Shown here: positions 1 to 8,300 of the stretch, piece by piece
How positions within the stretch are numbered: the stretch's first letter is position 1
How the letters are laid out: each line of letters starts with the position of its first letter
From: Vitreoscilla filiformis
Lineage (GTDB): Bacteria; Pseudomonadota; Gammaproteobacteria; Burkholderiales; Burkholderiaceae_C
Assembly: GCF_002222655.1 (NCBI RefSeq)
Contig: NZ_CP022423.1
Span: forward strand, 930,001 to 994,000
Direction: 5' to 3'
Length of the DNA: 64,000 nt
Position numbers and translations under genes: made by a program
Notes under the pieces: generated by a model
Database searches by the model: none
Told to the model about the DNA's origin: nothing
What the model saw: only the letters and a program-made list of their open reading frames with translations

Positions 1-756
1 GCGTGGGCGCACAGGATCGCGCAACACGGAGCGGCGTCTTCGGAAGATGCCGCACCGCTGGCCCTGTTGGAGGCGTTCGAGCATCCTGCCCAGGCCGATC
101 TGGCGACTGCGCTGGCGGCTTATGCGCAGCGGCAATCGCCCGAGTTGTTGGCGGCGGTGCAACGGGTGTTGGCCCGGGTGGCGCATCTGGCGTGGCCGCC
201 GGCGTTGCAGGCGTTGGTTCAGGAGCTGGCGTTGCCCCTTTCTCCGGAGCGGGCTCAGGCGCTGTTGGTGGAGTTGCGCCGCCAGGTTCAGTTGTTGCAA
301 GAGGCCGACATCGCCCGAGCGCAAGCGGTGGTGCTGGCGCACACGCTCAAGGAGCTGGGCTACGAGCTGGAAGATGTGGGGGAGACGCTGTTTGTCGAAG
401 GTGGCGTGCTGCACTTTGGCAAACCCGGTTGGGGGGATTACCTGGTGAGGCTGCGCTTCGATGCCCAGCGACGCACCGCGAACTTCAACGTCATCCGGGC
501 CGTGAACGAAGGCGAGAACGAGCGCAGTGTGCTCGATCACCTGGCCGAAGACCGCTGGTGTGCCGAATTTCCTACGCTGCTGGCAGCGCTGGAAGCGCGA
601 GGCATGCCGCTGCAAGTGGTGCGGCGCTTGTCCGCAGGTGAGTTGCCGGTGCAGCGTGTCCTGCGGGATCGATTGCCCGCATGGGTACGCGCTTCCGAGG
701 CCGCCGACGAAGCGGAGGGCGCCCGTGCGGCCCCCCTACAACGCCCTTTGAACTGA
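1..756 (+). CDS. Unrecognised alpha-helical protein, N-terminus outside the window
   Basis: The frame is open from the first base to a TGA at 754-756, so the gene starts upstream of the window. About 250 residues are visible. The first half is rich in Ala, Leu, Gln and Glu with heptad-like spacing and probably forms helices or a coiled coil. The last ~110 residues look globular, with alternating hydrophobic stretches (for example LVRLRF, ANFNVI). I recognise no motif or family. It lies 13 bp before the AAA+ ATPase on the same strand, so it is probably an operon partner, perhaps an adaptor or substrate of that ATPase; this is inference. TTG and ATG codons inside the frame are not needed as starts. 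Certain as an ORF, unknown in function. Confidence 0.75.
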   Translation, partial: AWAHRIAQHGAASSEDAAPLALLEAFEHPAQADLATALAAYAQRQSPELLAAVQRVLARVAHLAWPPALQALVQELALPLSPERAQALLVELRRQVQLLQEADIARAQAVVLAHTLKELGYELEDVGETLFVEGGVLHFGKPGWGDYLVRLRFDAQRRTANFNVIRAVNEGENERSVLDHLAEDRWCAEFPTLLAALEARGMPLQVVRRLSAGELPVQRVLRDRLPAWVRASEAADEAEGARAAPLQRPLN

Positions 757-769
757 GAGACGTTTTCCT

Positions 770-2635
770 ATGACGACTGCACCGACCCTTCGCTGGGTGC
801 GGGATGTGGAGCGACTGCTGCCAATTCGGTCGCAGTTCATTTTGTCCGGCCACATCCGCGATCATTTCCTTTGGCCACTGCCCAATGGCAGTGTGCAACT
901 GCTGCCGCTGTTGCGCTGCTTGTGGGAGTCGCTCCAAGGCTTTGGGTTTTTCGGGATCTTGGTGTACGACCCAGCCGACGGGCTGAGAGCCTATCCACCC
1001 GATCCAACGGTGCGTGAGCGGTTGGAGAAGCTGCTGGAACTCAAACTGAGCGGGCCTGCCAGTGGGCAGCCTGTCAGCTTGGAGCGCTTGGGCCAGGCGA
1101 TGAAAACCGTGGTGATGCAGCGTGACCTGCGGTGCGCAGTGTTGATCGACTTCGCTTCGCGCCTGACACGTCGGCCAGACCATTTGGGTGAGGCGGAGCA
1201 TCGATTTTTCGTCATGGCGGAGAAGTTGTCGCTGCAAGCGGCGACGTTGCAACCTGCCAATCTGCACAGCCGCCACGCCGGCACCGGGCCGCTGTTCAAC
1301 CCCGTGGTGTGGCTGCTGAACCGGCCACAGGACGTGCCCTCGTGGTACGCCTTGGACAGTGAGCGCGTGGCCAATTTGGTAGTGGGCCGTCCTGAGTATG
1401 AACACCGGGCTGCTGCCGCCACACTGCTCGTGCCCCTGTTGGCCGGACATGATCAGGCCCCCCCCGCGCAGCGGCAGCAGTGCATCGAGCAACTGGCCAC
1501 GGGCAGCGAAGGCATGACGTTGACGGCCTTGTCGGACATTGTCGAGTTGGCTTGTCGCCAAGGGTTGAGCCTGGGGGAGATCGAAGGCGCCATTCGTTGT
1601 TACAAGGTGGGGTCGCTCGACAACCCGTGGCAACAAGATCACCTGCGCCAGCGCATCCGCGACGCTGGCGCTTTCATCGAAGACCGGGTCAAGGGACAGC
1701 GACCTGCCGTGGTTAAAACCTTGGACATTCTGAAACGTTCGGTGATGGGTCTGACAGGGGCGCAGGCACGCTCCAGCAGTGGCAGGCCACGCGGTGTGCT
1801 GTTTTTCGCAGGCCCCACAGGGGTGGGCAAGACTGAGCTGGCCAAAACACTGACCGAGTTGGTGTTCGGGGACGAGCGCGCCTGCCTCCGTTTCGACATG
1901 AGTGAGTTTTCCGAGGAACACAGCAGCGCCCGGCTGTTGGGCGCTCCACCGGGCTACATTGGTTTTGACGCCGGCGGTGAGCTGACCAACGCCGTGCGCG
2001 CCAAGCCCTTCAGCGTGATCTTGTTCGATGAGATCGAAAAAGCCCATCCGCGCATCCTCGACAAATTCCTGCAAATCCTCGAAGACGGGCGTTTGACCGA
2101 TGGCCGGGGGGACACGGCTTACTTCTCCGAGGCCATCTTGGTTTTCACCTCCAACCTGGGGATTTATGTCGAGGACGAACAGGGGCGGCGGGTGCAAAAC
2201 GTACGCCCGGGCGATCCCTATGACGAGGTCGAAGCCAAGGTGCGCGGTGCCATTGGGGATCACTTCAAATTCAAGCTGTCGCGCCCCGAGATCTTGAACC
2301 GCATGGGGGACAACATCGTGGTGTTCAACTTCATCACCCCCGACGTGGCCAAGCAGATTTTTGTGGGCATGCTGCGCAACGTGCGCCGACGTTTGCAAGA
2401 GCAGTTCAAGCTCGATCTGGGTCTGACCGAACCAGTTGGCCAGATGTTGCTGCAACGCTGCACGCACGATCTGTCGCATGGTGGGCGCGGCATTGGCAAC
2501 CAACTGGAGTCGGCGTTCATCAACCCGTTGTCACGGGCGCTGTTCGCCCAAGACTTGGCCGGGCGCAGCAAAGTGATGGTGACCGGGATGCACGAGGTCG
2601 AACGGGTGGTGCAACTGACCGTGGAGTTGGTGTGA
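770..2635 (+). CDS. ClpA/ClpB-like AAA+ ATPase with two AAA modules
   Basis: The 621-residue protein resembles the C-terminal (D2) half of ClpA/ClpB unfoldases. A Walker A motif GPTGVGKTE lies near residue 347, Walker B is ILFDEIEKAHP, sensor 1 is VFTSNLG, followed by a Clp-type small domain with RPEILNR. The first ~270 residues look like a second, degenerate AAA+ module: they contain hydrophobic-acidic strands (ILVYDP, AVLIDF) and a sensor-like LLNRP but no P-loop. The ClpA/B N-terminal peptide-binding domain is absent, and I noticed no ClpP-docking tripeptide. It is preceded at 13 bp by the unknown helical gene and followed directly by the radical-SAM gene. A chaperone or remodelling role in an operon-specific complex is inferred; the substrate is unknown. 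Confidence 0.85.
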   Translation: MTTAPTLRWVRDVERLLPIRSQFILSGHIRDHFLWPLPNGSVQLLPLLRCLWESLQGFGFFGILVYDPADGLRAYPPDPTVRERLEKLLELKLSGPASGQPVSLERLGQAMKTVVMQRDLRCAVLIDFASRLTRRPDHLGEAEHRFFVMAEKLSLQAATLQPANLHSRHAGTGPLFNPVVWLLNRPQDVPSWYALDSERVANLVVGRPEYEHRAAAATLLVPLLAGHDQAPPAQRQQCIEQLATGSEGMTLTALSDIVELACRQGLSLGEIEGAIRCYKVGSLDNPWQQDHLRQRIRDAGAFIEDRVKGQRPAVVKTLDILKRSVMGLTGAQARSSSGRPRGVLFFAGPTGVGKTELAKTLTELVFGDERACLRFDMSEFSEEHSSARLLGAPPGYIGFDAGGELTNAVRAKPFSVILFDEIEKAHPRILDKFLQILEDGRLTDGRGDTAYFSEAILVFTSNLGIYVEDEQGRRVQNVRPGDPYDEVEAKVRGAIGDHFKFKLSRPEILNRMGDNIVVFNFITPDVAKQIFVGMLRNVRRRLQEQFKLDLGLTEPVGQMLLQRCTHDLSHGGRGIGNQLESAFINPLSRALFAQDLAGRSKVMVTGMHEVERVVQLTVELV

Positions 2636-2658
2636 GGCGCCCCCCGCCTGCCCCCGGG

Positions 2659-3336
2659 ATGAACATTGCGTTGAACAAGGCGCATTTTCCCGTGACGGTG
2701 CTGGGTCCAGGGCGGCGCATCGGGTTGTGGCTGCAAGGCTGTTCGGTGGGCTGCCCGGGGTGTGTCTCACAAGACACCTGGGCGACCGATGCGGGGCATC
2801 GGGTGCCGTTGGCGGAGGTGCTGGCGTGGTGTCGCCAAGTCACGCATGGCCAGGCGTGGGACGGTGTCACGATCAGCGGCGGTGAACCCTTTGATCAACC
2901 CGAGGCATTGGGCGCCCTGTTGGACGGGTTGCACCGCTGGCGGCACGAGCGCCACCTGGACTTTGACATCCTGTGCTACAGCGGCCATCCGCTGGCCCGT
3001 TTGCAGCGTGACCATGCCGCTTTGTTGGCACGATTGGATGCGCTGATTCCAGAACCCTATGTGGACAAACAGCCGATGACGCATCTGTGGCGTGGCTCGG
3101 CCAACCAGCCGTTGGTGTGCTGGAGCGAGCGGGGGCGCCGCCGCTACGCCGCCCACATGGACGCGCCCGCTGATGCCCAAGGCAAACGTTTGCAAGTGGG
3201 CATCAGCGGGCAGCGGGTGTGGTGGGTGGGCCTGCCAGCGCGGGGGGATTTACAAGCGCTGGAGGCCCTGTGTGAACAACGTGGCTTGACGTTTGCGGCC
3301 ACGTCTTGGCGGGGGGGATGCCCCCCTGGCGTGTGA
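2659..3336 (+). CDS. NrdG-like radical-SAM / 4Fe-4S activating protein
   Basis: A short radical-SAM protein of about 225 residues. Starting at ATG 2659, the cluster motif CSVGCPGC places Cys28, Cys32 and Cys35 in the CX3CX2C arrangement, after an NrdG-like GLWLQG lead-in. The SAM-binding motif ISGGEPF follows. A GTG at 2632 overlapping the ATPase stop would add nine Pro/Arg-rich residues before the conserved region, so I prefer the ATG. NrdG and PflA activate glycyl-radical enzymes, but no glycyl-radical enzyme is visible here; the neighbour is an AAA+ ATPase. It may instead modify a protein or peptide. The family is clear, the substrate unknown. Confidence 0.85.
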   Translation: MNIALNKAHFPVTVLGPGRRIGLWLQGCSVGCPGCVSQDTWATDAGHRVPLAEVLAWCRQVTHGQAWDGVTISGGEPFDQPEALGALLDGLHRWRHERHLDFDILCYSGHPLARLQRDHAALLARLDALIPEPYVDKQPMTHLWRGSANQPLVCWSERGRRRYAAHMDAPADAQGKRLQVGISGQRVWWVGLPARGDLQALEALCEQRGLTFAATSWRGGCPPGV

Positions 3337-3342
3337 TACCGG

Positions 3343-6300
3343 TTAAATCATCGCATCGACATCGCTGGTCGTCCAATCGGTGCCTGACGCGAAGTCCACA
3401 GTGATCCAGTCAAAGCTGCTGCCCGATCCGGTCAGGTGAACGTAGTCACTGGTGCCGGTGATGTGCAGCGCCACTGCGTTGTTGTGAGTCACGAACTCAA
3501 TGTCGCTGGTCGTCAAGCCGCTGCCCAGCTTGATGTTCAGGAGCGCTTGACCGGGGGTGTGGGAACCGATGGCCGAGATGTCCACTGTTTCGGAGCCGTT
3601 GTTGCGCCCAAACACCAGATCCACCGCTGCGACCGTGCCGCTGCCCAGGGTGAGGTTCAGGACATCGGTGCCCAGGCTCAGGTCAGCCTGCCCACCTTCG
3701 ACGGTCAGGGTGACGGTGTCGTCCCCTTGGCCGCCGTAGACGGTGTCGGCGCCGCCCAGGCCGCTGATGACGTTGTCGCCATCGTTACCGGTGATCCCGT
3801 TGTCGAGGCTGTTGCCGGTGGCGTTGATGTCCTCGTTCTCCCGCATCGTCAGGTTTTCGAGGTGGTTGCCCAGCGTCCACGACACCGAGGTCAGCACCGT
3901 GTCGGTACCCTCACCGCTGTTTTCTTGGGCCGTGCAGTTGGTGGTGCTGATGATGTAGGAGTCGTTGCCGTCGCCGCCCGCCAGTGTGGACGTGCCTGTG
4001 TGATCCCCTTCGGACATGCGGTTAGCCCCGCTGTTGCCCGTGCCCACCAAGCCTGCCGTGGAGCCCGTCAGGGTGAGGTTCTCGGTGAAGCCGTCCAGCG
4101 TCCAATTGGCGTAGGTGCGAACCTCGTCGGTGCCTTCGCCGGTCACTTCCACCACCACATCGGTGGTGGCGTTGACGACGTAGGTGTCGTTGCCATCATG
4201 GCCCGTCAGGGTGTCGGCGGTGCCACTGCTGCCCGTGATCAGGTTGTCCAGATCGTTGCCTTCGCCTTCCAAGCTGGTTTCGCCGGTCAGCGTCAGGTTT
4301 TCGATGACGGTGTCGTAGTCGTGGGAGGACGTGTTGAGTGACCAGTCGATCGACGACTTGATCTCGTCGGTACCCTCGCCAGCCAGCTCGACCACCACGT
4401 CATTGACGCTGTTGACGACGTAGATATCGTTGCCATCGCCGCCTGTCAGCGTGTTGTTACCGGCGTTGCCCGTGATCTGGTTGTTGAGCGCGTTGCCCGT
4501 GCCATTGATGTTGGCCGAGCCCAGCAGCACCAGGTTTTCCAGGTTCTCACCCAAGGTGTAGTTAGCGCCGTACTGAACTTCATCGGTACCCGCGCTGGTG
4601 TTCTCGATGATGCTGTCGTTGGCGTCGATCACATAGGTGTCATTGCCACCGGCCCCGCGCAGGGTGTCGGTGCCTGCATCGCCATTCAAGACGTTGTCGC
4701 CATCGTTGCCGATGATTTTGTTGTTCAGTGCATTGCCTGTGGCATTGCTGTTCGCCGTACCGATCAGCGACAGGTGCTCAATGTGGCTGCCCAGGGTCCA
4801 ACTAACGTCTTCGGCATGGACTTCATCGTCAGCACCTTCGCCATTGACTTCGACCGTCACGTCCCCGGAGGTGTTGACGACGTAGGTGTCATCCCCCGTG
4901 CCGCCCACCATGCTGTCGCTGCCGTTGGAGCCGTTGAGGATGTCATCCCCAGCCAAGCCGGACAGTGTGTCGTTGCCATTGCCGCCGATGATGGTGTTGT
5001 TGTGCGCGTTGCCCACGCCGGTGAGGCCGCTGTTGTCGGTCAACAGCAGGTTTTCGGTGTTGGTCACCAGTGTCCAGCTGATGGAGGCATGTACCCAGTC
5101 GGTGCCTTCGCTGCTGTTTTCGTTGGTGGTGTCGGTCAGGGCGTTGACGACGTAGGTGTCGTTGCCGAGACCACCGGTCATCGAGTCTGTGCCCGTGCCA
5201 CCGTCCAGCGAGTCATCGCCGGCCAGGCCAGCCAGGGTGTTGTTGCCGCTGTTGCCGGTGATGATGTTGTTCAGCGCATTGCCTTGGCCGATGAGGTTGC
5301 CAGAGCCTGTCAGGGTCAGGTTGTCCAGGTTGTCGCCCAGCGTCCAGTTCAGCGAAGAGTTCACCAGATCGGTGCCTGCGCTGGCGTCTTCCACCAGCGT
5401 GTCGGAGGCGGAGTCCACCTCGTAGGTGTCATTGCCAGCGCCGCCCGTGAGGGAGTCGTCGCCGGTGCCGCCGCTCAGTGAGTCGGCGCCGTCGCTGCCG
5501 GTCAGGGTGTCATTGCCGGCGTCACCGCTCAGGGTGTTGCTGCCGGCGCCACCACTCAGCGAATCGTTGCCGGTGCCGCCAGTCAGGGTGTCATCGCCGG
5601 CGTTGCCGTTGAGGGTGTCATTGCCAGCGCTGCCGTCCAGGGCGTTGTCACCGCTGTTGCCTTCGATCAGGTTGGCGCCGTTGTCGCCAGTACCGTCGAT
5701 GTCGTCGCTGCCTGACAGGGTGAGGTTTTCGATGTTGCCCGACAGGGTGAAGGAGCTGGAGGTTTGAACCGTGTCCGTGCCTTCGCTGTTCAGCTCGGTG
5801 ATGACGTCCAAGGCCGAGTCGATGACGTAGGTATCGTTGCCATCCCCGCCGACCAAGATGTCATCGCCCGCGCCGCCGTCGAGCAAGTTGGCGGCGGTGT
5901 TACCCGTCAGCGCGTTGTTACCCGAGTCACCGGTGCCGTCGATGGCCGACGAACCCGTCAGGATGAGGTTTTCGATGTGGCCCGACAGGGTGAAGGAGCT
6001 GGCGGTTTGGACGGTGTCCGTGCCTTCGCCGCTTTGCTCGGTGACGACGTCGGTGGAGTCGTCGATGGTGTAGGTGTCGTTGCCCGTGCCGCCGACCAAG
6101 GTGTCGGTGCCGGTGCCGCCGGTTAAGTTGTCGTTGCCGGCGTTGCCGACCAAACTGTCATTGCCAGCGCCACCGCTGAGGGTGTTGGCACCCGCGTTGC
6201 CGGTGAGGGTGTTGGCGATGGCGTTGCCAGTGCCATTCAAGGCGGATGTGCCGGTGAGGATGAGGTTCTCCACGTTGTCGGCCAACGTGATCGTGACAGA

Positions 6301-8166
6301 AGACTGAACCAAATCGGTGCCTTGCCCGGAGTCTTCGGTGACGACGTCCAAGGCCGAATCGACCACATAAGTGTCGTTGCCGCTGCCGCCCGTCAGGGAG
6401 TCAGACCCAACGCCGCCTTGCAACGAGTCATCACCGGCTTCGCCGTGGAGCACATCGTTGTCGATGCCGCCGTACAGCGAGTCTTGACCACTGCCGCCGT
6501 ACAGGGTGTCCGAGCCCAGCACGCCGCGCAGCAAGTTGTTACCAGCGTTGCCGGTGACGGTGTTGGCGTCGTCGTTGCCGGCGCCGTCGATGTTGGCGGT
6601 GCCGGTGAGGATGAGGGTCTCGACGTTGTCGGCCAACGTGATCGTGACCGAGGACTGAACCAGATCGGTGCCTTGCCCAATCAGTTCGGTGACGACGTCC
6701 AAGGCCGAGTCGACCACATAAGTGTCGTTGCCGCCTTCGCCGATCAAAGTGTCGTTACCTGCCCCGCCATTCAACAAGTTTGCTGCGGTGTTGCCCGTCA
6801 GGGTGTTGGCGATGGCGTTGCCAGTGCCGTTCAGGGCGGATGTGCCGGTGAGGGTGAGGTTCTCCACGTTGTCGGCCAGCGTGATCGTGACCGAGGACTG
6901 AACCAGATCGGTGCCTTGCCCAACCAATTCGGTAACGACATCCAAGGCCGAATCGACCACATAAGTGTCGTTGCCACTGCCGCCCGTCAGGGAGTCAGAC
7001 CCAACGCCGCCTTGCAACGAGTCATCACCGGCTTCGCCGTGGAGGACATCGTTGTCGATGCCGCCGTACAGCGAGTCTTGACCACTGCCGCCGTACAGGG
7101 TGTCCGAGCCCAGCACGCCGCGCAGCAAGTTGTTACCAGCGTTGCCGGTGACGGTGTTGGCATCGTCGTTGCCGGCGCCGTCGATGTTGGCGGTGCCGGT
7201 GAGGATGAGGGTTTCGACGTTGTCGGCCAGCGTGATCGTGACCGAGGACTGAACCAGATCGGTGCCTTGCCCAACCAATTCGGTAACGACATCCAAGGCC
7301 GAATCGACCACATAAGTGTCGTTGCCACTGCCGCCCGTCAGGGAGTCAGACCCAACGCCGCCTTGCAACGAGTCATCACCGGCTTCGCCGTGGAGCACAT
7401 CGTTGTCGATGCCGCCGTACAGCGAGTCTTGACCATTGCCACCGTACAGGGTGTCCGAGCCCAGCACGCCGCGCAGCAAGTTGTTACCAGCGTTGCCGGT
7501 GACGGTGTTGGCGTCGTCGTTGCCGGCGCCGTCGATGTTGGCGGTGCCGGTGAGGATGAGGGTCTCGACGTTGTCGGCCAACGTGATCGTGACCGAGGAC
7601 TGAACCAGATCGGTGCCTTGCCCAACCAATTCGGTAACGACATCCAAGGCCGAATCGACCACATAAGTGTCGTTGCCGCTGCCGCCCGTCAGGGAGTCAG
7701 ACCCAACGCCGCCTTGCAAGGAGTCATCACCGGCTTCGCCGTGGAGGACATCGTTGTCGATGCCGCCGTACAGCGAGTCTTGACCACTGCCGCCGTACAG
7801 GGTGTCCGAGCCCAGCACGCCGCGCAGCAAGTTGTTACCAGCGTTGCCGGTGACGGTGTTGGCGTCGTCGTTGCCGGCGCCGTCGATGTTGGCGGTGCCG
7901 GTGAGGATGAGGGTTTCGACGTTGTCGGCCAACGTGATCGTGACCGAGGACTGAACCAGATCGGTGCCTTGCCCAACCAATTCGGTAACGACGTCCAAGG
8001 CCGAATTGACCACATAGGTGTCATTTCCGGTTCCGCCGACCAAAGTGTCTTCCCCAGCCCCACCGTTGAGGCTGTCGTTGCCAGCGTAACCTGTCAAAAC
8101 GTCAAGGCCGGCGCTGCCGGTCAGCGTGTCGTGGCCGGGGGTGCCGTAAGCATAATTTGCGCCCAC
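3343..8166 (-). CDS. Giant RTX-type calcium-binding repeat protein, probable type I secretion substrate
   Basis: About 1607 residues made almost wholly of RTX-like nonapeptides (GGxGxDxLx, e.g. GGAGNDTLIGEGGNDTY) alternating with ~45-residue beta segments of the type NVENLTLTGT. Such beta-rolls fold on binding Ca2+ outside the cell. There is no N-terminal signal peptide. The C-terminus is acidic and hydrophobic with few charges (ending DVDAMI), as in type I secretion signals. I chose GTG 8166 because AAGGAG lies 7 nt upstream; an earlier GTG at 8190 would place that ribosome site inside the gene. No enzyme domain is visible, so it is likely an adhesin, surface layer or matrix protein. No type I exporter genes are in the window. 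It ends 6 bp from the radical-SAM gene stop (convergent) and is divergent from the kinase. Confidence 0.88.
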   Translation of the reverse strand: MGANYAYGTPGHDTLTGSAGLDVLTGYAGNDSLNGGAGEDTLVGGTGNDTYVVNSALDVVTELVGQGTDLVQSSVTITLADNVETLILTGTANIDGAGNDDANTVTGNAGNNLLRGVLGSDTLYGGSGQDSLYGGIDNDVLHGEAGDDSLQGGVGSDSLTGGSGNDTYVVDSALDVVTELVGQGTDLVQSSVTITLADNVETLILTGTANIDGAGNDDANTVTGNAGNNLLRGVLGSDTLYGGNGQDSLYGGIDNDVLHGEAGDDSLQGGVGSDSLTGGSGNDTYVVDSALDVVTELVGQGTDLVQSSVTITLADNVETLILTGTANIDGAGNDDANTVTGNAGNNLLRGVLGSDTLYGGSGQDSLYGGIDNDVLHGEAGDDSLQGGVGSDSLTGGSGNDTYVVDSALDVVTELVGQGTDLVQSSVTITLADNVENLTLTGTSALNGTGNAIANTLTGNTAANLLNGGAGNDTLIGEGGNDTYVVDSALDVVTELIGQGTDLVQSSVTITLADNVETLILTGTANIDGAGNDDANTVTGNAGNNLLRGVLGSDTLYGGSGQDSLYGGIDNDVLHGEAGDDSLQGGVGSDSLTGGSGNDTYVVDSALDVVTEDSGQGTDLVQSSVTITLADNVENLILTGTSALNGTGNAIANTLTGNAGANTLSGGAGNDSLVGNAGNDNLTGGTGTDTLVGGTGNDTYTIDDSTDVVTEQSGEGTDTVQTASSFTLSGHIENLILTGSSAIDGTGDSGNNALTGNTAANLLDGGAGDDILVGGDGNDTYVIDSALDVITELNSEGTDTVQTSSSFTLSGNIENLTLSGSDDIDGTGDNGANLIEGNSGDNALDGSAGNDTLNGNAGDDTLTGGTGNDSLSGGAGSNTLSGDAGNDTLTGSDGADSLSGGTGDDSLTGGAGNDTYEVDSASDTLVEDASAGTDLVNSSLNWTLGDNLDNLTLTGSGNLIGQGNALNNIITGNSGNNTLAGLAGDDSLDGGTGTDSMTGGLGNDTYVVNALTDTTNENSSEGTDWVHASISWTLVTNTENLLLTDNSGLTGVGNAHNNTIIGGNGNDTLSGLAGDDILNGSNGSDSMVGGTGDDTYVVNTSGDVTVEVNGEGADDEVHAEDVSWTLGSHIEHLSLIGTANSNATGNALNNKIIGNDGDNVLNGDAGTDTLRGAGGNDTYVIDANDSIIENTSAGTDEVQYGANYTLGENLENLVLLGSANINGTGNALNNQITGNAGNNTLTGGDGNDIYVVNSVNDVVVELAGEGTDEIKSSIDWSLNTSSHDYDTVIENLTLTGETSLEGEGNDLDNLITGSSGTADTLTGHDGNDTYVVNATTDVVVEVTGEGTDEVRTYANWTLDGFTENLTLTGSTAGLVGTGNSGANRMSEGDHTGTSTLAGGDGNDSYIISTTNCTAQENSGEGTDTVLTSVSWTLGNHLENLTMRENEDINATGNSLDNGITGNDGDNVISGLGGADTVYGGQGDDTVTLTVEGGQADLSLGTDVLNLTLGSGTVAAVDLVFGRNNGSETVDISAIGSHTPGQALLNIKLGSGLTTSDIEFVTHNNAVALHITGTSDYVHLTGSGSSFDWITVDFASGTDWTTSDVDAMI
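6361..8007 (-). repeat. Near-identical 351-bp tandem repeats within the RTX gene
   Basis: Using the anchor GACCACATA on the + strand, starts fall at 6361, 6712, 6955, 7306, 7657 and 8008. This gives four 351-bp units (117 residues each) and one shortened 243-bp unit (81 residues, 6712-6954) that uses a different middle segment. The 351-bp units differ by only a few scattered bases, mostly silent. Such identity suggests recent duplication or gene conversion and possible copy-number variation. Confidence 0.93.
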
Positions 8167-8220
8167 TTTTAGGCTCCTTGTTGAATTCACACTTTGGTGC
8201 GGAACCGGTACCTGAATTTG

Positions 8221-8245
8221 TGTAACCGGTGTAACGCATTGTAAC
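8221..8245. promoter_or_regulatory. Three TGTAAC direct repeats between the RTX and kinase genes
   Basis: TGTAAC occurs at 8221, 8230 and 8240, spaced 9 and 10 bp, close to one helical turn. They lie in the ~130-bp divergent gap between the RTX gene and the kinase, about 55 bp upstream of the RTX start. Direct repeats of this spacing resemble OmpR/PhoB-type response-regulator sites. The regulator is unknown. Confidence 0.4.
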
Positions 8246-8300
8246 TATCGTTAATTCGTCCCCAATTCTCAATCCCTAATTAGGACAGAGGATGTGTCCG

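Noticed and set aside
572..2503. Long open frame antisense to the AAA+ ATPase
   Set aside because: The + strand has Walker A, Walker B and Clp motifs; the antisense has none.
6361..8007. A CRISPR-like reading of the repeats in the RTX gene
   Set aside because: The periodicity is 351 bp and in frame, coding RTX nonapeptides; there are no short repeats with unique spacers.
6322..8172. Long open frame on the + strand across the RTX repeats
   Set aside because: It is the antisense of a periodic, GC-rich RTX gene; the product is repetitive without any family features, while the minus strand has clear RTX motifs.
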